Source: Streptomyces spororaveus | Lineage (GTDB): Bacteria; Actinomycetota; Actinomycetes; Streptomycetales; Streptomycetaceae | Reading direction: 5' to 3' | DNA: 64,000 bases | Assembly: GCF_016755875.1 (NCBI RefSeq) | Contig: NZ_BNED01000005.1 | Coordinates: 7,515,501 to 7,579,500 of the forward strand | In this document: positions 50,631 through 58,505 of the stretch, one piece after another | How the letters are laid out: the number at the start of each line of letters is the position of its first letter | Numbering within the stretch: position 1 is the first letter of the stretch | Made by a program: the position numbers and the translations under genes | The notes under the pieces: generated by a model | What the model was told of the DNA's origin: nothing | Database searches by the model: none | Seen by the model: the letters and a program-made list of their open reading frames with translations, nothing else

Positions 50631-51821
50631 GTGCATCTCGAATACACGCCTGAGCAGCAGCAGTTGCGCACCGAACTGCGCGCCTACTTCGCCGAGCTCG
50701 TACCGCAGGACGTCTACGCCCGCTACCAGGACCCGGCCGCCCAGAAGCGCTTCTACCGGGACGCCATCCGCCGGCTCGGCGCGGACGGCTGGCTCGGGGT
50801 CGGCTGGCCCAAGGAGTACGGCGGCCGCGGGATGACCCCGATGGACCAGTTCATCTTCTTCGACGAGGCCGCGCAGGCCGTCGTACCGCTGCCCCTGATG
50901 GCGCTCAACACGGTCGGGCCGACCATCATGCAGTTCGGCACCGACGAGCAGAAGGCGTACTTCCTGCCGAAGATCCTCGCCGGGGAGATCGACTTCGCCA
51001 TCGGCTACAGCGAACCCGACGCCGGCACCGACCTCGCCGCGCTCAAGTGCAAGGCCGTCCGTGAGGGCGACGAGGAGACCGGCACCTACGTGGTGAACGG
51101 CCAGAAGATCTGGACCACCAACGGGGACACCGCCGACTGGGTCTGGCTCGCCGTCCGCACCGACCCGGACGCCCCCGCGCACCAGGGCATCACCATGCTC
51201 CTGGTCCCGACCTCGGACCCCGGCTACTCGTGCACCCTCATCAACACCCTGGCCTCGCACGACACCACCGCCAGCTACTACGAGAACATCCGCGTCCCGG
51301 CGAGCCGCCGCGTCGGCCGGGAGAACAAGGGCTGGCGCCTGATCACCAACCAGCTCAACCACGAGCGCGTCACCCTGGCCGCACACGGCACCATGGCCAT
51401 CCGGGCCCTCCACGACGTCCAGCGCTGGGCCGCCGCGACGAAACTCGCCGACGGCCGGCGGGTCATCGACCTCTCCTGGGTCCGCGGCCGCCTCGCCCGC
51501 ACCCACGCCCGGCTCGACGCGATGAAGCTGCTCAACTGGCAGATGGTGGGCGCGGTCCAGGCCGGCACCCTCACCCCGCAGGACGCCTCCGCGGTCAAGG
51601 TCTACGGGTCGGAGGCCCGCCGGGACGCGTACGCCTGGCTGATGGAGATCGTCGGCGCGGCCGGCTCCCTCAAGGACGGCTCGGCGGGAGCGGTCCTGCA
51701 CGGCGAGCTCGAACGCGGCTACCGCAGCGCCGTGATCTTCACCTTCGGCGGGGGCAACAACGAGATCCAGCGCGAGATCATCTCGTGGATCGGCCTCGGC
51801 ATGCCGCGCGTACGCCGCTAG
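50631..51821 (+). CDS. Acyl-CoA dehydrogenase, FadE29/ChsE2-like
   Basis: A 396-residue flavoenzyme starting at GTG 50631 behind GGAGGGG. It follows the FadE29 group: LGVGWPKEYGGRGMTPMDQF, PLPLMALNTVGPTIMQFGTDEQKAYFLPKILAGEIDFAIGYSEPDAGTDLAALK, NGQKIWTT, VGRENKGWRLITNQLNHERVTL, and the C-terminal TFGGGNNEIQREIISWIGLGMPRVRR. In Mycobacterium tuberculosis FadE29 pairs with FadE28 to dehydrogenate a steroid side-chain CoA ester. No second dehydrogenase or MaoC gene follows here: the next DNA is the eroded secretion-gene patch. The enzyme may be an orphan subunit or have a partner elsewhere. Confidence 0.92.
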   Translation: MHLEYTPEQQQLRTELRAYFAELVPQDVYARYQDPAAQKRFYRDAIRRLGADGWLGVGWPKEYGGRGMTPMDQFIFFDEAAQAVVPLPLMALNTVGPTIMQFGTDEQKAYFLPKILAGEIDFAIGYSEPDAGTDLAALKCKAVREGDEETGTYVVNGQKIWTTNGDTADWVWLAVRTDPDAPAHQGITMLLVPTSDPGYSCTLINTLASHDTTASYYENIRVPASRRVGRENKGWRLITNQLNHERVTLAAHGTMAIRALHDVQRWAAATKLADGRRVIDLSWVRGRLARTHARLDAMKLLNWQMVGAVQAGTLTPQDASAVKVYGSEARRDAYAWLMEIVGAAGSLKDGSAGAVLHGELERGYRSAVIFTFGGGNNEIQREIISWIGLGMPRVRR

Positions 51822-51988
51822 ACGGTGGTGACAAGGAGCAGGCGTCGACCGCCGTCGCCGACCAGGCAGGTGGGGCCGGTGGGCCGTACCCTGTCGCCGC
51901 AGGAGGTTCCACGGTGGGGTGCCGGTCGCAGTCGATGTGGGCATCGTCATGGGACGCGCAGAGCCGGCGTACGAGGTCGCTGTCTCGC

Positions 51989-53086
51989 TCAGGAGCGACG
52001 AGCCACCGCAGGCCGTCGGTGGTCAGCACGGCGCTGCTGATGTCCGAGACGAGCCCGGCCCCAGCCGCCTGTTCCAGACGGCCTGGCCAACCGCGAGGTG
52101 TCAGGGCTGATCTCACGGTACGCGCTGAGTGCGCTGCGTTCGGCTTTGGCGAGCACTCCCTGCTGGGTTTGTTCATCCATCTTCCGGTCCTGGGCCCACG
52201 TACGGGTCATGTCGACACCTTGCGTACGCAGCCGGTCGAAGCGCTCCCCCTCGGGGGCGTTCTTCAGGATCTGGAGCCATACCGCCGAGAGTTGGGCCGC
52301 CCGGGGATCCTGATTGCTCTTCGGGGAGTCCTGTCCGTTCAGCAGCCGGTCCAGAACGGCCCCGCGCCACGCCCGTGCCTGCTCCTCGTTCTTGCCGTGG
52401 GTGACCGCGTCGGCGATGCCGTCGAGGATGCCGAGTGCTCGCGCGCTCTCGGCCGGGGGGACGGTGAGGGCGTAGCCCGTGGCGTCGGCGGGGACCGCCG
52501 CGAGCCGCTGCGCGGTGGTCCGGGTCTCCGCGATGCGCAGCAATGCGTATGCCCCGGGGTCCTGCGCGACAGCGTGTACCGCGCCCCTGAGGGTGTCGGG
52601 CAGCACGGTGAGGTGGTGGGTGCCGTCGGACTGCCACGGCGGCGCCTGGGGTGCGGCCTTGGCCAGGAAGTCGGTGATGCCGATACCGCCGAGCATCGCG
52701 TGCAGATCGGGTGCGTAGTCGGCGAGGGCGGTGGCGAGGGGGACACGCAGTGCGGGATCCAGGGTGAGTTTCGCCGGGTCTCCTGATCCGAGGGAGACGA
52801 GCACGTCCTTCAGTGCCTGGGCCTGGGCCTGGGTGTGACGGCCGGTCGCGTCCCCGGCCGACGCCTTCACGATGGCCTGAGCGACAACCGCGCAGCTCGT
52901 GCCCGGGTGGACGGCCGCGCCCACTGCCTTCTGCACCCGTTCGTCCCCGGCCAGGCCGTTGCACGGTTCAGCGGTGTCCCTGCCGAGCAGCAGCCATGCT
53001 CCGACACCTCCCAGCAGGGCCAGACAGAGCCCGAGCACGATGAATGCCCTGGCTGGTGTCGTGCGGCGTGGGGGCATCTGCGGCAT
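51989..53086 (-). CDS. Membrane-anchored hypothetical protein of the eroded patch, C-terminus shifted
   Basis: A 365-residue protein with a single N-terminal helix (ARAFIVLGLCLALLGGVGAWLLL) and a helical exported part (DATGRHTQAQAQALKDVLVSLG, WQSDGTHHLTVLPDTLRGAVHAVAQDPGAYALLRIAETR). The last 35 residues (GRARLGHQQRRADHRRP) are Arg-rich and out of character. In the +1 frame over the same DNA one reads VSDISSAVLTTDGLRWLV, a plausible continuation, so a frameshift near 52070 is suspected. It starts 27 bp after the stop of the WXG-type gene in the same direction, in a set of three. Confidence 0.7.
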   Translation of the reverse strand: MPQMPPRRTTPARAFIVLGLCLALLGGVGAWLLLGRDTAEPCNGLAGDERVQKAVGAAVHPGTSCAVVAQAIVKASAGDATGRHTQAQAQALKDVLVSLGSGDPAKLTLDPALRVPLATALADYAPDLHAMLGGIGITDFLAKAAPQAPPWQSDGTHHLTVLPDTLRGAVHAVAQDPGAYALLRIAETRTTAQRLAAVPADATGYALTVPPAESARALGILDGIADAVTHGKNEEQARAWRGAVLDRLLNGQDSPKSNQDPRAAQLSAVWLQILKNAPEGERFDRLRTQGVDMTRTWAQDRKMDEQTQQGVLAKAERSALSAYREISPDTSRLARPSGTGGWGRARLGHQQRRADHRRPAVARRS

Positions 53087-53113
53087 GGCTGCCTTTCCTG
53101 GACGAGGTGGGCG

Positions 53114-53683
53114 TCAGTTGGTGGTGTCGGTCAGGTACTTGTGCGTGGTGTTGCTTCCCCGGTCGTGACCGTCCAAGATCGCGTTCTTCAGGCCGGCCCT
53201 CACATCGGCGTTGATGTCCTGTCGGCCGTCCGCCCAGGAGTCGACCATGAGCCCCATCTGGTTGCCGGCGTCGAGGTAGAGGTCGGCGATGCCCGCGTTC
53301 GCCGTGACGTCCGCCTCCGCCTTCAGGTTGTTGCCCATGACCCAGGCCCAGGTGTCCACACCGCGCGGCATCGAGTCGCCGATCGCGAGGGACATGCCTC
53401 CGGCTGTCGTGAAGTACAGCGGTGTCACCGCGCCACCGATGACGTGGTAGGCCATCTTCGACTTCCAGTCCGCAGCACTGTATGCGGCCATACCGTCGTC
53501 GTTGTCGCGCAGCAACTCCGCGATGGCCTTGGCCTGAATCTGGGCGGCGGAGTACTCGTAGCGGGTGGCCGCGAAGCTCGTATGGGCTGCTCCGGCACTG
53601 ATACCGGACCAGCTCTGCCCCACGGTGATCTTCTGGACGCTGTCGCCGTAACGGCTTTCGACCTTCTTCAGCTCGCCGGCCAT
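53114..53683 (-). CDS. WXG-type secreted-toxin-like protein, apparently internally deleted
   Basis: A 189-residue protein. The first 65 residues (MAGELKKVESRYGDSVQKITVGQSWSGISAGAAHTSFAATRYEYSAAQIQAKAIAELLRDN) have a WSG turn between two helices, the N-terminal pattern of WXG/LXG-type secretion substrates. Residues from about 70 on (MAYHVIGGAVTPLYFTTAGGMSLAIGDS, DTWAWVMGNNLKAEADVTANAGIADLYLDAGNQ) look like the far C-terminus of a much longer family. In-frame codons before the ATG read KWDS, the usual lead-in, but a TGA lies four codons further up. A stop and a central deletion are both likely. Confidence 0.68.
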   Translation of the reverse strand: MAGELKKVESRYGDSVQKITVGQSWSGISAGAAHTSFAATRYEYSAAQIQAKAIAELLRDNDDGMAAYSAADWKSKMAYHVIGGAVTPLYFTTAGGMSLAIGDSMPRGVDTWAWVMGNNLKAEADVTANAGIADLYLDAGNQMGLMVDSWADGRQDINADVRAGLKNAILDGHDRGSNTTHKYLTDTTN

Positions 53684-53717
53684 CGAGTCCCATTTAGTAC
53701 GTCAGCACCCGCTCCCC

Positions 53718-54161
53718 CTAAAGCCCGTTGAGCTTCGACGGGGAACCGATCGGCCGGAACTGGTCACCCAGGCCGATGTCATTGCGTACGAACAGGCCTG
53801 ATGCGCCCCGCAACGCGCTCTTCTCCGACCCCAGGCGGCCCATCAGGACCTTCACCTGCTTGTCCCAGGTATCCGATACCTTCTTCAGGCCCGGGGCGGT
53901 GTCCCAGCCCTCGAAGCCCTTCACCGCGGTGCTCGTCGCCTCGTCCGCGTGCTCCGTGGCCGTCTTGGTGTTCGGCTCCAGCTCGGTCTCTATGGTGTTG
54001 GCCGCCGCCGTCTTCTCGGCCGGGGTGGACGCGAAGGTCCCCGGACCCCCGGGGGCTAACGGCCCGGCGGGAGCACCCGCGCCGTTCAACCGCATGTCCA
54101 CCCCCTCAGCGACCGCGCCCGAGAGCGACCGACCCCACTCGCGATCGAAATTCCCTGACAT
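53718..54161 (-). CDS. Small WXG-partner-like protein
   Basis: A 147-residue helical protein with ATG at 54161 behind GGGGGGACGG. It opens MSGNFDREWGRSLSGAVAEGVDMRLNGAG and has a Pro/Gly hinge, then EKTAAANTIETELEPNTKTATEHADEATSTAVKGFEGWDTAPGLKKVSDTWDKQVKVLMGRLGSEKSALRGASGLFVRNDIG. Such proteins precede long WXG-type genes in streptomycetes and probably act as chaperone or partner. It is the first of three genes in one direction. Transcription begins beside a transposase remnant, which may have replaced the upstream part of the locus. Confidence 0.7.
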   Translation of the reverse strand: MSGNFDREWGRSLSGAVAEGVDMRLNGAGAPAGPLAPGGPGTFASTPAEKTAAANTIETELEPNTKTATEHADEATSTAVKGFEGWDTAPGLKKVSDTWDKQVKVLMGRLGSEKSALRGASGLFVRNDIGLGDQFRPIGSPSKLNGL

Positions 54162-54221
54162 GATCCGTCCCCCCCAGTTCGAGGCAAGATCATTCATCGT
54201 ATGGAGAGCCCCTGAGGTCGA

Positions 54222-54417
54222 AAGGAACGCCAGGGCGTCCCCGTGCTCGCCGACCGCGCCTACACCGGGGCCGGCCCCTGGGTGAGCGGCACGAGCGCCG
54301 GTCGAACGAAGTATCGCGCGACGCACGTCCTGGCAGATCCTCCGCCGGGCCCGCTGCAGCCCCAACCGGATGGCCGTCATCGCCGCAGCCGTCCTCACGC
54401 TGGAACGTCAACGCTGA
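54222..54417 (+). pseudogene. 3' remnant of an IS5-type DDE transposase
   Basis: Two frames carry transposase-like ends. Near 54231-54290 one reads QGVPVLADRAYTGAGPWV, and near 54324-54417 the other reads TSWQILRRARCSPNRMAVIAA and VLTLERQR before TGA. Both are typical of the C-terminal part of IS5-like (DDE_Tnp_4) transposases of streptomycetes; the middle is missing or shifted. The rest of the element is absent and no inverted repeats could be recognised. It marks a past insertion beside the WXG-type genes. Confidence 0.75.
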
Positions 54418-54482
54418 CGAGGCTCATTGCCGTTCCAGGGTGGGGGCGGCGGGCAATGGCCGTCATCCAGTGGAGAACCGTC

Positions 54483-55052
54483 TCACGACCAGACAAGTCG
54501 GCCTTCGGTGAACCGACAGACCGGGGAGCTTCCGTCGGCGATCCTCGTCAGCGTCTCCGCCACGGAGTCGAAGTACTGGGCCATCGACTCGTACTCGCCC
54601 GTGACCGTGATCTCACCCACGAACCAGCTGCCGACACGCCCGTCCCGCACATCGATGAACTTTCCCCTCCAGCCGTCCTGGTCCGACAGGAACGGGATCC
54701 ACTCGTTACGCCAGAACGGGTAGTCCGGCTGGTCCGGAGGGTCGAATCCGCAGGACGTGGAGCGGTTCGCGTAAAGCCTCTCCATCGCCCGGATGCCCAG
54801 AAAGAAGCTTCCCTCGTCGGGGAACCCGTCGAAGCCGCAGCATGCCACTTCGTCGTCGACGTCCTCCTCCGGCAGATCCGGATTGTTCTGCAACAGCCAC
54901 GTCCGCAGGTCCCCATGCAGGGAGATCCCCATCCGCTCTTCGGCTGCCGCGAGCATCTGCTCCGTAGCGGGCCCCGGCAGATCCGCGTGATCGGCCGGCG
55001 CGTGCTCCCGAAGAAGACTCATCACACGCGACCAACTCTCAGCCACACTCAT
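54483..55052 (-). CDS. SMI1/KNR4-family immunity-like protein
   Basis: A 189-residue soluble protein of the SMI1/KNR4 (SUKH) superfamily, seen in LPGPATEQMLAAAEERMGISLHGDLRTWLLQNNPDL, GFDGFPDEGSFFLGIRAMERLY, WIPFLSDQDGWRGKFIDVRDGRVGSWFVGEI and the final AQYFDSVAETLTRIADG. Members often neutralise polymorphic toxins, including those exported by WXG-type systems. It is adjacent to three WXG-type genes and a transposase remnant, but no toxin domain is left nearby. It therefore may be an orphan immunity gene. The ATG at 55052 is clear. Confidence 0.9.
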   Translation of the reverse strand: MSVAESWSRVMSLLREHAPADHADLPGPATEQMLAAAEERMGISLHGDLRTWLLQNNPDLPEEDVDDEVACCGFDGFPDEGSFFLGIRAMERLYANRSTSCGFDPPDQPDYPFWRNEWIPFLSDQDGWRGKFIDVRDGRVGSWFVGEITVTGEYESMAQYFDSVAETLTRIADGSSPVCRFTEGRLVWS

Positions 55053-55418
55053 CGCCCTCTGCCCTCTCTACCACTGCGGAGACCCCGGAGTGGCGAAGCT
55101 GAAAACGTTCACTGATCCGCCGCGCGGCCCGGATCACGGCCGAACGAGTCGGTCGTGCATTCCTGCAGTCCTGAGCGTGATGGGCGTCTTGATCTGCACC
55201 TTGCAGCTCGGGTGGGCTGCTGGCGCGCCTCTGGTCGTCGACTGTGCCCACGGCGGCGTACTGCGCCCCGAGTTCTGCTGAGCCGCTGTACCGAAGTGCC
55301 AAGAACAGTGCGTCCCTCCGGTCGGAGACGGGGAGGAACGGGTGGCATCGATGCAGCTCAGGGCGCATCCCCGGTGCCGACTGGCGACCTTGGTCGCACC
55401 GGTTCCCCGGCGGGGCGA
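55053..55418. other. Gap with no convincing gene
   Basis: 366 bp between the SMI1/KNR4 gene and the next membrane gene. Several short frames exist, for example 55090-55281 (+), but none has recognisable protein character, a good ribosome site or consistent third-position GC. The end of the transposon-scarred patch probably lies here. I see no repeat, tRNA or clear promoter. Confidence 0.5.
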
Positions 55419-55997
55419 TCAGTGCTGGCTGTTCAGGAAGCCGATCGCGACCGCACCCCACCAGGCGGCTTGTGAAACAGAGGCGGTCACGGCACCGCGG
55501 ATCATCAGCCGACGGCTGACGGGGCCGCCGTCGACGGCGGCCAGCCGGTGGTGCAGGGCGGACGCCTGGACGCCGTTGAGGGAGAGCAGCAGGACGAGGC
55601 CGAGCTTGACGCACGTCAGGGGTGAGCTGAGGTCGGGGTGGAGGAACGCGCCGCTGAAGAGCAGGCCGCCGAGGCCGGCCCAGACGGGGATGTGCAGCGG
55701 GGCCGTGAAGTCGAGCACTTCACGGAGGGTCTTGCGGCCCGTGAGCCACAGCGCGCCGTAGTAGTCGATGGCGAGCACCGCGCCGAAGCCCAGCACCAGG
55801 GAGGCGAGGTGCACGAAGAGTGCCACGGTGTGGAGGGTGACATCGGCGCGCAGGTGCAGGGCGATCCACGTGGTCACTGCCCAGCCGACGCACACCGCCA
55901 GCGACGCCGCGGCGGTCCCGCACCAGGAGGGGAGCTGGAGGAGTTCTGCTTCCCGTCCGGATCTTCGTACGGTCGCGGTGGCGTCGGCGGCGGACAT
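55419..55997 (-). CDS. Five-helix membrane protein with an iron-box-like promoter
   Basis: A 192-residue protein with about five membrane helices (TAAASLAVCVGWAVTTWIAL, TVALFVHLASLVLGFGAVLAIDYYGAL, VLDFTAPLHIPVWAGLGGLLFSGAFL, LTCVKLGLVLLLSLNGVQASAL, ASVSQAAWWGAVAIGFL). Repeated His residues at helix ends (LHLRADVTLHTV, FVHLASL, LHIPVWAG, ALHHRLAAV) could bind heme or metal. MSAADAT at 55997 is the chosen start. A near-match to the DmdR/IdeR iron box is 53 bp upstream. Function unknown; an iron-regulated membrane role is the inference. Confidence 0.85.
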   Translation of the reverse strand: MSAADATATVRRSGREAELLQLPSWCGTAAASLAVCVGWAVTTWIALHLRADVTLHTVALFVHLASLVLGFGAVLAIDYYGALWLTGRKTLREVLDFTAPLHIPVWAGLGGLLFSGAFLHPDLSSPLTCVKLGLVLLLSLNGVQASALHHRLAAVDGGPVSRRLMIRGAVTASVSQAAWWGAVAIGFLNSQH

Positions 55998-56049
55998 GGG
56001 TGCTCCAGGGATGTTCTGCAGGGTGTGCCCACACATGCAAGGAGTGAGC

Positions 56050-56068
56050 GAAGGTAAGGCTGGCCTAA
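56050..56068. promoter_or_regulatory. Iron-box-like sequence (DmdR/IdeR type)
   Basis: GAAGGTAAGGCTGGCCTAA matches 14 of 19 positions of the actinobacterial iron box TTAGGTTAGGCTAACCTAA, including the AGGC and CCTAA blocks. It lies 53 bp before the five-helix membrane gene. Moderate match; needs a genome-wide score. Confidence 0.45.
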
Positions 56069-56192
56069 GTGTCGATCGTCGTCAAGGTGACCGTCCACAC
56101 AGTGGCCACGACCCTCTCGGGGCACGGCTTGCGCCTGGGGAGGAGGGCGAAGCATCGCGGCGTCGACGGGAGCGGACGGGTCTGCCTGATGG

Positions 56193-57029
56193 TCAGGCGT
56201 GCAGGACGCCGGTGCCCAGCAGTCCGAAGAGGAGTACGCCGATGGCGATCCGGTAGACCACGAAGGCGTTGAACGAGTGCTTGGCGACGTACTTCAGGAG
56301 CCAGGCGATCGAGGCGTAGGCGACGGCGAAGGACACGGCGGTGCCGATGACGAGGGGCAGGGGGTCGATGCCGGCGCCGACGGCGTCCTTGAGCTCGTAG
56401 AGGCCCGCGCCGGTCAGGGCGGGGATGCCGAGGAAGAAGGACAGGCGGGTGGCGGCGACCCGCTCCAGGTCGAGGATGAGGCCGGTGGACATGGTGGCGC
56501 CGGATCGGGAGAAGCCGGGGAAGAGCAGGGCGAGGATCTGGGAGGAGCCGACGAGCATGGCGTCCCTGAGGTCGGTGTCGTCCTCGCCGCGCTTGTGGCG
56601 ACCCATCCGGTCGGCCGCCCACATCAGGCCGCTGCCGACGATCAGCGATCCGGCCACCACCCACAGGGAGGCGAGCGGGCCTTCGATCAGCGGCTTCGCC
56701 GCGAGCCCCACGGCCACGATGGGGAGGGTGGCGTAGATGACCCACCAGGCGAACTTGTAGTCGTGGTGGTACCGCTCCTCGCGGTCGGCCAGTCCGCGGC
56801 CCCAGGCGGAGACGATGCGCACGATGTCGCGGAAGAAGTAGACGAGGACCGCCGCGATCGCGCCGACCTGGATGACGGCGGTGAAGGCCACGACGGACTT
56901 GTCGTCGACGGGGATGCCCATCAGCCCTTCGGTGATCTTGAGGTGGCCGGTGGACGAGACCGGCAGGAACTCCGTCACCCCTTCCACGATGCCCAGGACC
57001 ACGGCCTGCCCCACACTGATCGCGCTCAC
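56193..57029 (-). CDS. uppP: Undecaprenyl-diphosphatase UppP (BacA)
   Basis: A 278-residue polytopic enzyme that removes a phosphate from undecaprenyl diphosphate so the carrier can be recycled for cell-wall synthesis. The two catalytic loops are intact: IVEGVTEFLPVSSTGHL (E-rich) and FPGFSRSGATMSTGLILDLER. About eight helices follow, ending HSFNAFVVYRIAIGVLLFGLLG. Its GTG start (57029) overlaps the PAP2 gene stop by 4 bp, so two phosphatases that act on isoprenoid or lipid phosphates are co-translated. Overexpression of UppP gives bacitracin resistance in other bacteria. Confidence 0.95.
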   Translation of the reverse strand: MSAISVGQAVVLGIVEGVTEFLPVSSTGHLKITEGLMGIPVDDKSVVAFTAVIQVGAIAAVLVYFFRDIVRIVSAWGRGLADREERYHHDYKFAWWVIYATLPIVAVGLAAKPLIEGPLASLWVVAGSLIVGSGLMWAADRMGRHKRGEDDTDLRDAMLVGSSQILALLFPGFSRSGATMSTGLILDLERVAATRLSFFLGIPALTGAGLYELKDAVGAGIDPLPLVIGTAVSFAVAYASIAWLLKYVAKHSFNAFVVYRIAIGVLLFGLLGTGVLHA

Positions 57030-57727
57030 GTGTTTTCGCCTTCGTTCGACGGGACGGCGCCGGATTTCCGGCGCCGGAGGAGAATCAGGAACATCCCGAG
57101 CAGCCCGGCCCACAGGGCGGTCAGCAGCCATCCCGCCAGGACGTCGGTGGGCCAGTGCATGCCGAGGTAGAAGCGGCTGACGCCCACGGCCGCCGCCCAG
57201 AGTGCCGGTACCACCAGGAGCGGCCGCCGCGCTCGGCCCCGCACGGCTCGGTGCACCGCGGCGGTGAGGAGGACCGCCACGGCCGCGGAGGTCGTGGTGT
57301 GCCCCGAGGGCATGGCGTATCCGTCGGCCGACCACGCCCAGTCGTCGGCCGACGGCCGGGGCCGGGCCAGCCACGACGCCAGGGCGATGCGCGGCAGTTG
57401 CACCGACACCAGTGCCAGGGCCCCCGCCAGTGTCCCGCGCCAGCGGCGGGTCCTGACGGTCATGGCCCCGGCGAGCATCGCGAGCAGGTAGGCGGGCACT
57501 CCGCTTCCCGTCACGGTGATCGCCACGGCCAGGCCGACCGCCCAGCGAGGGCGGTGTTCGAGCACCCAGCGGTGCAGGGTCTCGTCCACCCCGAACGGCG
57601 TGCCGTGCGCCGCGGAGGCGGACGCGACCAGCGCCGCCAGCAGCATCGAGCACATGAGCACCGGTATGGCGGGCCACCACCACGGCTTGCCGGGCGCGCC
57701 GGGTGCGGCCACGGGCAGAGGGAGCAT
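57026..57727 (-). CDS. PAP2-family phosphatase
   Basis: A 233-residue membrane phosphatase with six helices. The PAP2 catalytic signature is present in three parts: RPRPSADDW, AMPSGHTTTSAAVAVLL, and SRFYLGMHWPTDVLAGWLL. The N-terminus starts at MLPLPVA (57727); the longer frame upstream is not membrane-like. Enzymes of this type dephosphorylate phosphatidate, undecaprenyl or other lipid phosphates on the outer face. The overlap with uppP suggests a joint role in undecaprenyl-phosphate recycling. The gene upstream in the same direction encodes a TetR regulator, 76 bp away. Confidence 0.92.
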   Translation of the reverse strand: MLPLPVAAPGAPGKPWWWPAIPVLMCSMLLAALVASASAAHGTPFGVDETLHRWVLEHRPRWAVGLAVAITVTGSGVPAYLLAMLAGAMTVRTRRWRGTLAGALALVSVQLPRIALASWLARPRPSADDWAWSADGYAMPSGHTTTSAAVAVLLTAAVHRAVRGRARRPLLVVPALWAAAVGVSRFYLGMHWPTDVLAGWLLTALWAGLLGMFLILLRRRKSGAVPSNEGENT

Positions 57728-57803
57728 CTGACGTCCTGTCCGGACAGACCGCCACGGCGGCACGGTTGGCAGGGCATGGGCGCGGAAGGCGTACTGCTTT
57801 CGG

Positions 57804-58505
57804 TCAGGGAGGGGCGAGTGAGCCCCACAGGAGCAGCGACACGAGCTCTTCGGTCGGCAGGGATTCCGCGGGGCCGGACGGAGCGTCGGACAAGACCATC
57901 GACAGGAAGACCCGGGCGAGGCGCTCCGGGGGGATGCGGAGGAGCTCACGTTCCGGTGCGAACAGGGCCGTCAGTGCTTCTCGGAGCGACGCGAGTTCTT
58001 CCTCGTGCCGGGCGTGCTCGTCGATGTTCTCCGTGGGCCCGGGGAGCCGGGGCCGGCGTGAGGGCATGGCATCGGCGAGCAGGAGCAGGCGGGTTGCGTA
58101 GCTGCGCAGATGGGCGGCGGCTGATGTCAGCCGGGTTTCGAGTGGCTGGGTCGGGTCGATCGCCGAGAGAGCGGCCACTGCTTCGTCCGCTCTCAGGGCT
58201 GCGGCGGCGCAGGCTTCGAGCAGGGTGGCTTTGTCGGGGAACGCGGTGAAGACCGCCGCTGTCGGAACTCCCGCGGCCCGGGCGACCATCGAGGTGGTGA
58301 CCGAGGTGCCGTGCCGCACGACCAGGGGCAGTGCTGCGGAGACGATCACCGCGTGACCGGAGTGCGGGGTCGTCTCAGGTCCAGAGGAGTCAGGGGCGGG
58401 GGTGGGCCGGCCGGCGAGTGGAGGTGGCGGGTTCGGGCGACCGCCCGCCGTCCACAGGGGTCGCAGCGCCTTCTCGGCGGGGCCGTTCGGGGCGACCGGG
58501 CTCAC
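57804..58505 (-). CDS. TetR-family transcriptional regulator
   Basis: A protein of about 233 residues. An unusually long, Pro-rich lead of about 55 residues precedes IVSAALPLVVRHGTSVTTSMVARAAGVPTAAVFTAFPDKATLLEACAAAAL, the TetR HTH and helix 4. The remainder (SAAAHLRSYATRLLLLADAMP to LVSLLLWGSLAPP) is the ligand/dimer domain. Its GTG overlaps the DedA stop (GTGA), and the frame's N-terminal part before this GTG is antisense shadow. It likely regulates the dedA-tetR-pap2-uppP cluster, but no operator was found. Confidence 0.85.
   Translation of the reverse strand: MSPVAPNGPAEKALRPLWTAGGRPNPPPPLAGRPTPAPDSSGPETTPHSGHAVIVSAALPLVVRHGTSVTTSMVARAAGVPTAAVFTAFPDKATLLEACAAAALRADEAVAALSAIDPTQPLETRLTSAAAHLRSYATRLLLLADAMPSRRPRLPGPTENIDEHARHEEELASLREALTALFAPERELLRIPPERLARVFLSMVLSDAPSGPAESLPTEELVSLLLWGSLAPP

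Noticed and set aside
55090..55281. Short + frame of 63 codons with hydrophobic stretch
   Set aside because: No homology signal, poor ribosome site and atypical composition; left as an empty gap.
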